Below, piece after piece: positions 7,965-16,451 of a stretch of 34,486 bases of DNA. The first letter of the stretch is position 1. Each line of letters starts with the position of its first letter. Under the pieces are notes generated by a model. The model saw only the letters and a program-made list of their open reading frames with translations, made no database searches and was not told where the DNA came from. Both the position numbers and the translations under genes were made by a program. Origin of the DNA: an uncultured Actinomycetes bacterium (GTDB taxonomy: Bacteria; Actinomycetota; Actinomycetes; S36-B12); the NCBI GenBank assembly GCA_937902285.1, contig CALGTB010000318.1:1-34486 (forward strand), in the 5' to 3' direction.

Positions 7965-8743
7965 GCATGGAGCGCACGGGCCAGGAGGTCGTGCTCGTCG
8001 ACCGGCTGTGCGTGGAGTTCGACGGCGAGCACGTCCTCGAGAACGTCGACGTGACCATCCATGCGGGCGAGTTCGTGGCGCTGCTCGGTCCCAACGGGAG
8101 CGGCAAGACCACCCTCATCCGTGCGGTGCTCGGCCTCCAGCCGTATGACCACGGTCGCGTCGCCCTCTTCGGCACCCCCCTGTCCTCGTTCCGCTCGTGG
8201 GAGCGCATCGCGCTCGTGCCGCAGCGACTGCCGGGCGCATCCAGCATCCCCGTGTCGGTGTGGGAGGCGGTGCTGAGCGGCCTCATCTCTCCGAAGCGCC
8301 GCTGGCGGCCCTTCTCGCGCGCAGAGAAGGCGGCCGCCACCCGGGCCCTGAACGATGTCGGGCTGTGGGGCAAGCGGCACGCCCGCCTCGACACCCTCTC
8401 CGGGGGCCAGCAGCGCCGCGCACTCATCGCGCGCGCTCTCGCGAGCGGAGCCGACCTGCTCGTCATGGACGAGCCGACGGCCGGGGTCGACTCCGAGCAT
8501 GTGGCGCGCCTGACCGAGAACCTGGCCGTGCTGCGCGAGCGCGGCACCACCGTCATCGTGGTGACCCACGACCTGGCGGGAATCACCCACCTCGTCACGC
8601 GCGCGATCGTCCTCGATCCCGGTGGGCGCGAATCGGTCGTATACGACGGACCCCCACCGGTGCCCACCACTCTCAGCGACCACGTGCACCACCACGACGA
8701 TGCACCCGGCGGAGCCCCCAGCGCGGTCGGGCTCGAGACATGA
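7961..8743 (+). CDS. znuC: zinc ABC transporter ATPase
   Basis: The 260-residue ATPase powers zinc import. Walker A GPNGSGKT (43-50), Q-loop Gln88, signature LSGGQ (146-150), Walker B LLVMDE (166-171) and switch His203 are all intact. The C-terminal tail after 235 carries a His cluster (HVHHHDD, 241-247), as in some ZnuC proteins; it might sense or buffer zinc. The ATG overlaps the znuA stop as ATGA, and the next gene overlaps its stop the same way, so translation is coupled along the operon. Confidence 0.95.
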   Translation: MSMERTGQEVVLVDRLCVEFDGEHVLENVDVTIHAGEFVALLGPNGSGKTTLIRAVLGLQPYDHGRVALFGTPLSSFRSWERIALVPQRLPGASSIPVSVWEAVLSGLISPKRRWRPFSRAEKAAATRALNDVGLWGKRHARLDTLSGGQQRRALIARALASGADLLVMDEPTAGVDSEHVARLTENLAVLRERGTTVIVVTHDLAGITHLVTRAIVLDPGGRESVVYDGPPPVPTTLSDHVHHHDDAPGGAPSAVGLET

Positions 8744-9567
8744 CCTCGATCCTCGACTTCGACTTCATGCGGCGAGCCCTGGTGGCCGCAGCCCTGGTCG
8801 GCCTCATCGCCCCCCTCGTGGGCGTCTTCCTGGTGCAGCGTCGGCTCGCCCTGCTCGGCGACGGCATGGGCCACGTGGCGCTCACGGGCGTCGGCCTGGC
8901 CTTCCTGCTGGGGACAGCGCCGATCCCGACCGCCATGGCGGCCGCCGTCCTCGGGGCGTTCCTCATCGAGTTCATCCGCTACCGCAGTCGCACGGCAGGC
9001 GACGTCGCACTCGCGCTGCTGTTCTACGGCGGCATCGCGGGCGGTGTGATGTTCGCGTCGCTGGCCCCCGGCAAGGCATCGTCGTCCCTCAACTCCTACC
9101 TGTTCGGGTCACTGTCGACCGTGGGCGAGGGCGACCTGCTGGCGCTCGGGGCCCTGTGCCTCGTCGTGGTCCTCGTCATCACCGTTCTCGGTCGCGAGCT
9201 GTTCGCCGTCAGCCTCGATCCGGACGTGGCCGCCGTCCAGGGCATCCGCGTGCGCGTGATGAGCACGCTCATGGCCGTGCTGGCTGCCGTGGTCGTCGTC
9301 GTGGGCATGCGGGTGGTCGGCCTCCTGCTCGTCAGCGCCATCATGATCGTGCCCGTGGCGGCCGCCCAGCAGGTCACGCGGTCGTTCCGGGCCACCGCGG
9401 TGCTGGCGATCGTCATCGGGCTGGTGGCGAGCGTGTCCGGGCTCGTGGGCTCCTTCTACGTCGAGGTGCCGCCCGGCCCCACCATCGTGCTCGTGGCCCT
9501 GCTCGCCTTCGCTGTGCTCGCTACCATCGCCATGCCGATACGCCGGCGCAGACGGGAGGCCGCATGA
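8740..9567 (+). CDS. znuB: zinc ABC transporter permease
   Basis: The 275-residue ABC-3 family permease has about eight hydrophobic helices and forms the membrane channel with ZnuC and ZnuA. Family features include LALLGDGMGHVALTGVGLAFLLG near the N-terminus and the DPDVAAVQGIRVR segment, the loop that contacts the ATPase. It ends in a basic tail (RRRRREAA). The ATG at 8740 overlaps the znuC stop as ATGA, and its stop overlaps the zur start as ATGA. Confidence 0.94.
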   Translation: MTSILDFDFMRRALVAAALVGLIAPLVGVFLVQRRLALLGDGMGHVALTGVGLAFLLGTAPIPTAMAAAVLGAFLIEFIRYRSRTAGDVALALLFYGGIAGGVMFASLAPGKASSSLNSYLFGSLSTVGEGDLLALGALCLVVVLVITVLGRELFAVSLDPDVAAVQGIRVRVMSTLMAVLAAVVVVVGMRVVGLLLVSAIMIVPVAAAQQVTRSFRATAVLAIVIGLVASVSGLVGSFYVEVPPGPTIVLVALLAFAVLATIAMPIRRRRREAA

Positions 9568-9968
9568 GCACCGCACCGATCCCGGCCGTCCGCCAGACCC
9601 GGCAGCGCGCCGCCGTCCGCGACCTGCTCGAGGAGCTGCAGGAGTTCAAGTCGGCCCAGCAGCTCCACGACCTACTGCGGGCCAACGGGACGCAGGTGGG
9701 ACTCACGACGGTCTACCGGTCGCTGCAGTCGCTCGCCGAGGCGGGCGAGGTCGACCTCCTCGTCAATGACGACGGCGAGTCGGTCTACCGCCGCTGCAGT
9801 TCCGAGCACCACCATCACCTCGTGTGCCGCGACTGCGGGCGGACCATCGAGATCGCCGGCCCCGCCGTCGAGCGCTGGGCGAATGCGACCGCCCGGGAGC
9901 ACGGCTTCAGCGACGTGAGCCACACCCTTGAGATCTTCGGTCGCTGCTCATCCTGCTCGTCGTCCTGA
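9564..9968 (+). CDS. zur: zinc-responsive Fur-family repressor
   Basis: The 134-residue Fur-family regulator has a winged-helix domain (about 10-75; recognition helix near VGLTTVYRSLQSLAEAG), then the metal-binding dimer domain with HHHH (82-85), a CRDC structural zinc pair (Cys88, Cys91) and a second CSSC pair (Cys128, Cys131). Assignment as Zur rather than Fur rests on its position as last gene of the znuACB operon and on the Zur-type box before znuA. It would thus be auto-regulated. Likely second target: the operator at 1561-1578. It converges on the TIGR03943 gene with only 3 bases between stops. Confidence 0.93.
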   Translation: MSTAPIPAVRQTRQRAAVRDLLEELQEFKSAQQLHDLLRANGTQVGLTTVYRSLQSLAEAGEVDLLVNDDGESVYRRCSSEHHHHLVCRDCGRTIEIAGPAVERWANATAREHGFSDVSHTLEIFGRCSSCSSS

Positions 9969-9971
9969 CGC

Positions 9972-10751
9972 TCAGTCGTAGGGGTTGACCGGCTCGGGCA
10001 CGACCGCGATCGAGCCCACCTGCACGAGCGGGATGGCCGAGGAGCTCGGCGTCGCCCCCGGTGAGCCGTCGGCCGCCGCATCGCCGGGCACCCACTGCCC
10101 CGTGACCGTCAGCCAGGTGTTCTCCGGCACGTCGGCGAAGTCCGGCGGCAGTCCGACCGGCTGCACCTTCGACGCGAACGCGTCCGCCGCACAGCACTGG
10201 ATCTGCATGCGGGCGAGCTGCCAGCCGCCGTCGTCGGTCGACACCGCGAAGCCCGTGAGCTCGACCGTGCGCCCCTCGAGGCTCACGCCCTGCTCCCAGA
10301 CGGCCCTCGTCACATAGTCCGACAGGAAGACCGGCACCGGATCGCCCGGCGGCAGGGGCGGCAGCGCCTGCTGTGCGGCCACCGAGTTGGTCGTGTCGCG
10401 CGCCGCCGCCCATGCGCCGAGGGCCGGGGGTGCGACGACGAAGACGACGAGGATCGGGAGCACGAGGAGCCAGGCGGCACGCGGACCGCCATGCGCATGA
10501 TCGTGATCCCCCTCGACGCCGTCGAAGACGATCTCCTCGTCGCTCCGCTGGGCCTCGGCCTCGCTGACCCCGCCTCGGCGAAGCGCGTCCACGAGCGCGA
10601 GGACGCCGAGGATGACGAGGATCGCGCCGGACGCCAGCAGCCACGGCCGCATCGACTCCTTGACGTAGTCGAGGTAGGCCGTGCCCCACGAGATGCGCAG
10701 GATGACGATGCCGACCAGCATGAGGATGATCCCCTGAACCTCCCTGATCAT
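9972..10751 (-). CDS. TIGR03943-type putative permease subunit
   Basis: The 259-residue partner of the UPF0718-type permease is encoded just upstream. Two N-terminal helices (about 5-20, 37-55) are followed by a His-rich linker DHDHAH (82-87), a third helix (about 92-115) and an external C-terminal domain with a Cys-Cys pair (186-187, QIQCCAADAF). These match my memory of the TIGR03943/DUF1980 family, which regularly accompanies PF03773 permeases. The substrate is unproven; metal is suspected from the His cluster and the zinc neighbourhood. ATG 10751 is chosen because homologs begin about here. It has no Shine-Dalgarno site but is coupled through a five-codon ORF to the permease stop. Confidence 0.83.
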   Translation of the reverse strand: MIREVQGIILMLVGIVILRISWGTAYLDYVKESMRPWLLASGAILVILGVLALVDALRRGGVSEAEAQRSDEEIVFDGVEGDHDHAHGGPRAAWLLVLPILVVFVVAPPALGAWAAARDTTNSVAAQQALPPLPPGDPVPVFLSDYVTRAVWEQGVSLEGRTVELTGFAVSTDDGGWQLARMQIQCCAADAFASKVQPVGLPPDFADVPENTWLTVTGQWVPGDAAADGSPGATPSSSAIPLVQVGSIAVVPEPVNPYD

Positions 10752-10765
10752 GACGCTGCGCTCAT
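10748..10765 (-). other. five-codon bridging ORF (MSAAS) between permease and TIGR03943 genes
   Basis: Minus-strand ATGAGCGCAGCGTCATGA: its ATG overlaps the permease stop (ATGA) and its TGA overlaps the TIGR03943 ATG (ATGA). The gene gap is 10 bases. The TIGR03943 start lacks a Shine-Dalgarno site, so stop-restart through this ORF is a reasonable idea. Confidence 0.45.
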
Positions 10766-11673
10766 GTGAGGAGCCACCAGCCGACAAGGATGCTCATTCC
10801 CACCGCGACCACGAACGTCGTGGGCGCGAACCGCGCCGCGAACGCCCGTCCGAAGAAGCCGGACTGCATGGACATGAGCTTGAGGTCGACCATCGGCCCG
10901 ACGACGAGGAAGGTCAGCCTGGCCGTCAGGGAGAACGAGGTGAAGCTGGCCGCGACGAAGGCGTCGGCCTCCGAGCAGATGGAGAGGACCACGGCGAGCA
11001 GGGCCATGCCCAGGATCGCCAGCAGCGGGTTGTCGGCCAGCGCATCGAGCCAGGAGGGCGGGATGAGCACGTTCATGGCGGCCGCCGCCAGGGCGCCGAC
11101 GACGAGGAAGCCCCCGGCATGCAGGAAGTCATGCGTGGCCGTCAGCCGGAACGTGTGCCAGGGCGTGGCGCCCTCGAGATGGGTTCGCCGAGGGATGCGC
11201 AGCCACTCGGGCCGGCCGAAGCGCAGCCACAGCCAGCCGACGATCACCGCGGTCGCGAACGAGGCGACCAGGCGGGCGAGCACCATCTCCGGCTCACCGG
11301 GGAACGCGACGAAGGTGGAGATGAGCACGATCGGGTTGATGGCCGGCGCCGACAGCAGGAAGGCCAGGGCGGCGGCCGGGGTGACGCCCCGGGTCATGAG
11401 GGCGCCGGCCACGGGCACGGAGGCGCACTCGCAGCCGGGCAGCACGGCGCCGGCCGCCCCCGCCACCGGCACAGCGAGGGCTCGGTTGGACGGAAGCGCC
11501 CGCGCCCAGAACGACTGCGGCACGAACGCCGCGATGGCCGCTGACAGCAGCACGCCCAGAACGAGGAAGGGCAGGGCCTGAACGAAGATGGCGACGAAAA
11601 CGGTGGCTGCTGTCTCGAGCGCCGGGCTCTCCACCCGCGACATCAGCCACCGCTGGGCGAGGAAGAACAGCAC
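10762..11673 (-). CDS. UPF0718/DUF318 permease
   Basis: The protein has 303 residues from GTG 11673. It is a PF03773-type permease with about eight helices and the conserved LPGCECASVPVAG motif (Cys81, Cys83) and CSEADAFVAASF near the second half. Substrate unknown; with TIGR03943 it is thought to form a metal-related transporter. The start is uncertain. GTG 11673 cuts into the first hydrophobic helix, and in the open frame above it the only other ATG, GTG or TTG is ATG 11895, deep inside uppS. A CTG at 11742-11740 overlaps the uppS stop (CTGA) and would give 326 residues, a more usual length with a full first helix. ATG 11643 is also possible. It follows uppS, probably coupled. Confidence 0.82.
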   Translation of the reverse strand: MLFFLAQRWLMSRVESPALETAATVFVAIFVQALPFLVLGVLLSAAIAAFVPQSFWARALPSNRALAVPVAGAAGAVLPGCECASVPVAGALMTRGVTPAAALAFLLSAPAINPIVLISTFVAFPGEPEMVLARLVASFATAVIVGWLWLRFGRPEWLRIPRRTHLEGATPWHTFRLTATHDFLHAGGFLVVGALAAAAMNVLIPPSWLDALADNPLLAILGMALLAVVLSICSEADAFVAASFTSFSLTARLTFLVVGPMVDLKLMSMQSGFFGRAFAARFAPTTFVVAVGMSILVGWWLLT

Positions 11674-11738
11674 GCCCGCGACGGCCAGGATCTCCAGCTG
11701 TCCGGGACGCCACCCCCGCCGAGCGGCCGGCGGGGCGC

Positions 11739-12551
11739 TCAGGCCGACTCGATCGGGGTCGTGGGATTCGGCACCGCTCCCCCGTAGCGGCGGTCGCGCG
11801 AGGCGTACGTCTCGCAGGCCTGCCAGAGGTGCCGGCGGTCGAAGTCGGGCCACAGGGTGTCGACGAAGACCATCTCCGCGTATGCCGACTGCCACAGCAG
11901 GAAGTTGCTCGTGCGCTGCTCGCCCGACGTGCGGATGAACAGGTCGACGTCAGGCATGTCCGGCTCGTCGAGATACCGGGCGAACACCTTCTCGTCGATC
12001 CGGTCGGCGTCGACACGGCCGGCGCGCACGTCTCTCGCCAGGGCGGCAGCCGCGTCGGCGATCTCGGCCCGGCCGCCGTAGTTCACGCACATCGTCAGGG
12101 TCAGCGCCGTGTTCGCGTCGGTCAGCTGCTCCGCAGTCTCGAGCTCGTTGATGACGCTGCGCCACAGGCGCGGCCGGCGCCCGGCCCAGCGCACCCGCAC
12201 GCCCATGTCGTTCATCTCGTCGCGACGGCGCCGGATGACGTCCCGGTTGAAGCCCATGAGGAAGCGCACTTCGTCGGGGGACCGCTTCCAGTTCTCCGTC
12301 GAGAAGGCGTATGCCGAGAGCCACGTGATGCCGAGCTCGAGGGCCCCCTCGACGCAGTCGAACAGGCTCGCCTCGCCCGCCTCGTGTCCCGCTGTCCGGG
12401 GCAGGCCCCGGTCCTTGGCCCAGCGGCCGTTGCCGTCCATCACCAGGGCGACATGTCGCGGGACGAACTCCCGGGGGATGCTCGGAGCGGTGGCACCGGA
12501 CGGGTGCGGCTCGGGCTTGCGCGCCGGAGGTCGGGAGGGTCGACGGGCCAT
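11739..12551 (-). CDS. uppS: isoprenyl (polyprenyl) diphosphate synthase, cis type
   Basis: The 270-residue cis-prenyltransferase adds isopentenyl units to make the long polyprenyl diphosphate carrier for cell-wall synthesis. Signature blocks: HVALVMDGNGRWAKDRGL with catalytic Asp39, AFSTENWKR, and RTSGEQRTSNFLLWQSAYAE with the IPP-binding Arg/Ser residues, then DTLWPDF. Actinobacteria often have two such enzymes; chain length cannot be read from sequence alone. The ATG at 12551 has AGGATGGGCGC in front. It lies 77 bases after recO on the same strand. The gap contains an imperfect hairpin (12567-12598) without a T-run. Confidence 0.95.
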   Translation of the reverse strand: MARRPSRPPARKPEPHPSGATAPSIPREFVPRHVALVMDGNGRWAKDRGLPRTAGHEAGEASLFDCVEGALELGITWLSAYAFSTENWKRSPDEVRFLMGFNRDVIRRRRDEMNDMGVRVRWAGRRPRLWRSVINELETAEQLTDANTALTLTMCVNYGGRAEIADAAAALARDVRAGRVDADRIDEKVFARYLDEPDMPDVDLFIRTSGEQRTSNFLLWQSAYAEMVFVDTLWPDFDRRHLWQACETYASRDRRYGGAVPNPTTPIESA

Positions 12552-12628
12552 GCGCCCATCCTGACACCTCGACCCCGTGGTTCGGGGCAGCGTCGAGGCC
12601 CGGTGGACGCCTCATCGCCTCCGTGTCG

Positions 12629-13360
12629 TCAGCGTCGATCGACGAGGGGCAGTGACCGCAGTCCCCGCTCGAGGTGCCACTGGAGGAACGCTGCCACGAG
12701 GCCGCTGGCATCCCGGCGGTCGCGAGGCTCGCTGGCGTCGGCGACCTGCCAGTCGCCGCTGAGCAGGGCTCCAAGCAGGGCCAGCGTCCCCTCCGACGGC
12801 GCCGCCGAGCCGGGCGGGCGGCAGGTGGCGCACACGACGCCGCCACTGGGGATGGAGAACGCGCGGTGCGGCCCGTCGGCGCCGCATCGGGCGCACTGGT
12901 CGAACGAGGGCGACCAGCCGGCCACCGACAGAGACCGGAGCAGGTAGGAGTCGAGGATGAGCCCGGCATCGTGATCCTGGCCGACGAGGGCCCTCAGGCC
13001 CGCCACGAGCAGGGCGAACTGCTGCACCGACGGGTCACGCTCCTCCGGGGTCAGCCGCTCGGCCGTCTCGAGCATCGCCGTCCCCGCCGTCCACCGCGGG
13101 TAGTCGGCCGAGAGGGCGGCACCGTGGGCGGAGATCGACTCGACCTGCGTCACGGTGTCGAGGGACCGCCCCTCGTAGAGCTGCACGTCGACGTGGTTGA
13201 ACGGCTCGAGCCGCCCGCCGATCCGGCTCGAGGTCTTGCGCACGCCCCTGGCCACGCCCCGGACGCGGCCGTGACTTCGGGTCAGGAGGGTGACGATGCG
13301 ATCGGCCTCGCCCAGCTTCTGGGTGCGAAGGACGACGGCCTCGTCGCGGTAGAGGGGCAC
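12629..13360 (-). CDS. recO: DNA repair protein RecO
   Basis: The 243-residue protein loads RecA onto SSB-covered DNA with RecR. The N-terminal OB fold (about 1-80) contains the typical YRDEAVVLRTQKLGEADRIVTLLT and GVRKTSSRIGGRLEPF. The helical C-terminal domain carries a four-Cys zinc site: Cys156, Cys159 (CARC) and Cys177, Cys180 (CATC). Length is normal. It starts with GTG, divergent from the AI-2E transporter gene 68 bases away. Confidence 0.95.
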   Translation of the reverse strand: MPLYRDEAVVLRTQKLGEADRIVTLLTRSHGRVRGVARGVRKTSSRIGGRLEPFNHVDVQLYEGRSLDTVTQVESISAHGAALSADYPRWTAGTAMLETAERLTPEERDPSVQQFALLVAGLRALVGQDHDAGLILDSYLLRSLSVAGWSPSFDQCARCGADGPHRAFSIPSGGVVCATCRPPGSAAPSEGTLALLGALLSGDWQVADASEPRDRRDASGLVAAFLQWHLERGLRSLPLVDRR

Positions 13361-13428
13361 GCTACATTCTCTCTGTCAGCCCGTCATCGGGCAGCAGCGG
13401 CGCACGGACGGCTTTCCCGGGAGGTGCA

Positions 13429-14619
13429 GTGAGCTCCGACGAGGCGATCGATCCCGAGACCACCTCCGACGCCGCGCCGGCGCCCGATGCAGCGCCCAGT
13501 GCCCCGCCGAGTCCCGCGGCCGATGCCGATGCCGAGGAGCCCACTCCCCTGCTCGTGGCCCTCGACCCGAAGTGGCTGCGCCGCTCCCTGATCCTCGTCG
13601 TGATCGCGATCATCGGCCTCCAGCTCATCAACTACGCATGGGGCCTCCTGGGCGGCTTCCTGTTCAACCTGCTCATCGCCTGGCTCATCGCAATCTCGTT
13701 CGACCCGGTCGTCAGCTACCTCGCGCATCGGGGCATCCGGCGCGGTTTCGCCACCGCCATCGTCGCCGTCGTGACCCTGCTGCTGTTCTCCGCCTTCATC
13801 GCGCTGTTCGGCAGTGCGCTGGCCGAGCAGGCCACCGAGTTGGTGCTCGCCCTGCCCTCGCTCGTCCTCGACATCGTCGACTGGATCAACCGCACCTTCA
13901 ACACCACCCTCGACCCGGTCGAGCTCACCAACAGCCTGAACCTCACGAGCGCGCAGATCACCGACCTCGCCGGCGGCCTGGCGGGGGGCCTCCTGGGCGT
14001 CCTCACCGGCATCGTCGGCGCCGTCTTCGACTTCGTCACCATCGTGGTGTTCTCGTTCTACTTCTCCGCCGACTCACCGCGGATCAAGCTGTGGATCGCC
14101 TCCTGGCTCAAGCCGGCACGGCAGGTGGTGTTCATCAAGGTCTGGGACATCTCCGTCCAGAAGGCGGGCGGCTTCGTCATCTCGAAGCTCGCGCTCGCGA
14201 GCCTCTCGTCCGCCTTCCACGCAGGGTTCTTCTACCTCATCGACATCCCCTACTGGCTGCCGATGGGCATCTTCGCCGGCGTCGTGAGCCAGTTCATCCC
14301 GACGATCGGCACGTACATCGGCGTCGCGCTTCCGGCGCTCTTCGCCGTGTTCACCGACCCGCTCGACGTCCTGTGGATCGTCATCTTCGCCACGGTCTAC
14401 CAGCAGATCGAGAACTACGTGTTCACGCCGCGCATCTCGACCAAGACCATGGACATCAACTCAGGGGTGGCCCTGGCCTCGGTGTTCGTGGGCGCAGCCC
14501 TGTTCGGGCCCATCGGCGCGATCATCGGCATCCCGCTGGCGGCGATCGTCATCGCCGTGGTCGAGGCGTACGGGCAGCGCTATGAGATCCATCCCTACGT
14601 GCAGCGCAACGCCGACTAG
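13429..14619 (+). CDS. AI-2E family transporter (TqsA/PerM-like)
   Basis: The 396-residue PF01594 membrane protein has an acidic, Ala/Pro-rich N-terminus (1-38), then about eight helices. Family segments include FNLLIAWLIAISFDPVV, the amphipathic middle region ending FVTIVVFSFYFSADSPRI, WLPMGIFAGVVSQFIPTIGTYIG and GAALFGPIGAIIGIPLAA. Members export small molecules or ions; the AI-2 link applies to one E. coli protein and cannot be assumed. GTG 13429 is preceded by GGGAGG. A possible -10 TACATT lies at 13363-13368. It interrupts the recO/era neighbourhood on the opposite strand and converges on era (9-base gap). Confidence 0.92.
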   Translation: MSSDEAIDPETTSDAAPAPDAAPSAPPSPAADADAEEPTPLLVALDPKWLRRSLILVVIAIIGLQLINYAWGLLGGFLFNLLIAWLIAISFDPVVSYLAHRGIRRGFATAIVAVVTLLLFSAFIALFGSALAEQATELVLALPSLVLDIVDWINRTFNTTLDPVELTNSLNLTSAQITDLAGGLAGGLLGVLTGIVGAVFDFVTIVVFSFYFSADSPRIKLWIASWLKPARQVVFIKVWDISVQKAGGFVISKLALASLSSAFHAGFFYLIDIPYWLPMGIFAGVVSQFIPTIGTYIGVALPALFAVFTDPLDVLWIVIFATVYQQIENYVFTPRISTKTMDINSGVALASVFVGAALFGPIGAIIGIPLAAIVIAVVEAYGQRYEIHPYVQRNAD

Positions 14620-14628
14620 TCCTTCGAC

Positions 14629-15543
14629 TCAGAAGCCGAGCCGCCTGAGCTGCTTGGGGTCCTTCTGCCAGTCCTTGGCCACCTTGACCCGGATGTCGAG
14701 GTAGACCGGGACGCCCAGCAGCAGCTCGATCTCCTTGCGGGCACGGGTCCCGACCTGCTTCAGGCGCGAGCCGGCCTTGCCGATGACGATGGCCTTCTGG
14801 GTGTCCCGCTCCACGAACAGCGAGGCCCGCACGTCGGTGAGCGGGCGATCCGGCGGCCGGTCCTGTCGCACCTCGATCTCGTCGACGACGACGGCGATGG
14901 AGTGGGGCAGCTCGTCCTGCACCCCGTCGAGCGCCGCCTCGCGGATCAGCTCGGCGATGGAGATCTCGAGGGGCTCCTCCGAGGCGTCGCCGTCGGGGAA
15001 GAGGACCGGACCCTCGGGGAGGTGCGCGATGAGCCTCTCGGCGAGCAGGGCGACCTGGTCGCCGGTCACCGCTGACACGGGCACGACCTCGGCCCACTCG
15101 ATCCCGACCTGGCGCCCGAGGTCGGACACCTCGGCCAGCCGTTCGGCAAGGGTGCTCCTGGCCACGGTGTCGACCTTCGTCACGACGGCGACGATCGGCT
15201 TGCTGCGCAGGAAGGACAGCTGCGTGGCGATGAATCGGTCCCCCGGCCCGACCGCCTGGTCCGCGGGGATGCACATGCCCACGACGTCGACGCTGGTCCA
15301 GGTCTCGCGCACCTGGTCGTTGAGGCGCTCGCCGAGGAGGGTGCGCGGCCGATGCAGTCCCGGCGTGTCGACCATGATGAGCTGGCCGTCCGCCCGGTTC
15401 ACGACTCCCCGCAGGACCCGTCGTGTGGTCTGCGGGCGGTCCGAGGTGATGGCCACCTTGCGTCCGACCAGGGCGTTGGTCAGGGTCGACTTGCCGGCGT
15501 TGGGTCGGCCCACGAGGCAGACGAACCCGCTGCGGAAGATCAC
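14629..15543 (-). CDS. era: GTPase Era
   Basis: The 304-residue GTPase has a C-terminal RNA-binding KH domain and binds 16S rRNA during 30S maturation. G1 GRPNAGKS (12-19), G2/switch I Thr-rich PQTTRR, G3 DTPG, G4 TKVD and the KH core VIGKAGSRLKQVG are present. GTG 15543 overlaps the EamA stop as GTGA and has AGGAG 9 bases upstream. The longer open frame upstream is antisense-like Arg/His-rich noise. It is the last gene of the phoH-ybeY-CorC cluster. Confidence 0.96.
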   Translation of the reverse strand: MIFRSGFVCLVGRPNAGKSTLTNALVGRKVAITSDRPQTTRRVLRGVVNRADGQLIMVDTPGLHRPRTLLGERLNDQVRETWTSVDVVGMCIPADQAVGPGDRFIATQLSFLRSKPIVAVVTKVDTVARSTLAERLAEVSDLGRQVGIEWAEVVPVSAVTGDQVALLAERLIAHLPEGPVLFPDGDASEEPLEISIAELIREAALDGVQDELPHSIAVVVDEIEVRQDRPPDRPLTDVRASLFVERDTQKAIVIGKAGSRLKQVGTRARKEIELLLGVPVYLDIRVKVAKDWQKDPKQLRRLGF

Positions 15544-16451
15544 CTCGTGGCTCCTGACGTTGTCCCAGTCCGGTCGGCCCGGCTCTCGGCGACTCCTAGT
15601 AACGCTAGGGCACCCATGACGAGGAGGCACCCGATCCACCCGATCAGTGACAGCGGCTCGCGCAGGACGACGACGCCGAGCAGGGTGGCGATGGCCGGCT
15701 CGAGCAGCGTGAGCGTGGCGATGTGCCCGGGCTGCAGCACTCGCAGCCCCATGCCGAAGAGCAGGTAGGCGACGGTCGTGGTCACGAGGCCGAGCCAGAT
15801 CACCTCGACCACTCCCGCGGACGTCATCCACCACGTGGACATGAACACCGCCGGCAGCAGCACGAGGGCACCGATCGAGAACGACGCCGCGAGCACGGCA
15901 CTGGGCGGGACGTCGGCTCGCGACAGCCGGACGCCCAGCACCGTGAAGGTCGCGTAGCAGGCGCCGGCCCCCGCCGCCGACAGCATGCCCAGCGGGTCAC
16001 CCGTCGACAGGCTGCCCGCCATGAGGAGCGCCAGCCCTGCGACGGCGATCACGGTCGACGCGGCCCACAGCCACCCCGGCGCCCCCTCCTTCAGCAGCCA
16101 GCCCAGGCCACCCGCCAGGAGGGGCGCCGAACCGAGGGCGATGAGGGTGCCGACGGCGACGCCGGTGCGCGTCGTGCCGATGAAGAAGAAGGCCTGGTAG
16201 CCCGCGACCGCCAGCCCCATGGCCCAGACGACGGGTCGGCGCCACAGCCGGGGCAGCTCGGCGCCATGGTCGCGCCACAGGACGAAGGCCAGGAGGCCCG
16301 CCGACCCGACGAGCAGCCGCATCGCCGCCACGCTGGGTGCCGGCGCATCAGGGGCGAGCAGCTGGAGCGAGGTTCCCGTGGTGCCGAAGAGGACCGCAGC
16401 GCCCATGACCCCGAGCGCGGCCAGCCGCCGCGAGGGTGGGGCGGTGGTCAC
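15540..16451 (-). CDS. EamA/DMT-family transporter
   Basis: The 303-residue membrane protein has ten predicted helices in two EamA halves (about 10-145 and 158-295). The second half ends LTLLEPAIATLLGVVVLREPLSLIGWIGCLLVMGALALLG, typical of RhaT/YdcZ-type drug-metabolite exporters. Substrate unknown. GTG 16451 overlaps the preceding gene's stop as GTGA, so the longer N-terminus in the open frame is rejected. It is inserted between the deaminase-like gene and era, with 4-base overlaps at both ends. Confidence 0.9.
   Translation of the reverse strand: MTTAPPSRRLAALGVMGAAVLFGTTGTSLQLLAPDAPAPSVAAMRLLVGSAGLLAFVLWRDHGAELPRLWRRPVVWAMGLAVAGYQAFFFIGTTRTGVAVGTLIALGSAPLLAGGLGWLLKEGAPGWLWAASTVIAVAGLALLMAGSLSTGDPLGMLSAAGAGACYATFTVLGVRLSRADVPPSAVLAASFSIGALVLLPAVFMSTWWMTSAGVVEVIWLGLVTTTVAYLLFGMGLRVLQPGHIATLTLLEPAIATLLGVVVLREPLSLIGWIGCLLVMGALALLGVAESRADRTGTTSGATR

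Noticed and set aside
12552..12628. Terminator between recO and uppS
   Set aside because: CCTCGACCCCG...CGGGG...TCGAGG forms only an imperfect hairpin with a five-base bulge and no T-run; too weak to list as a feature.
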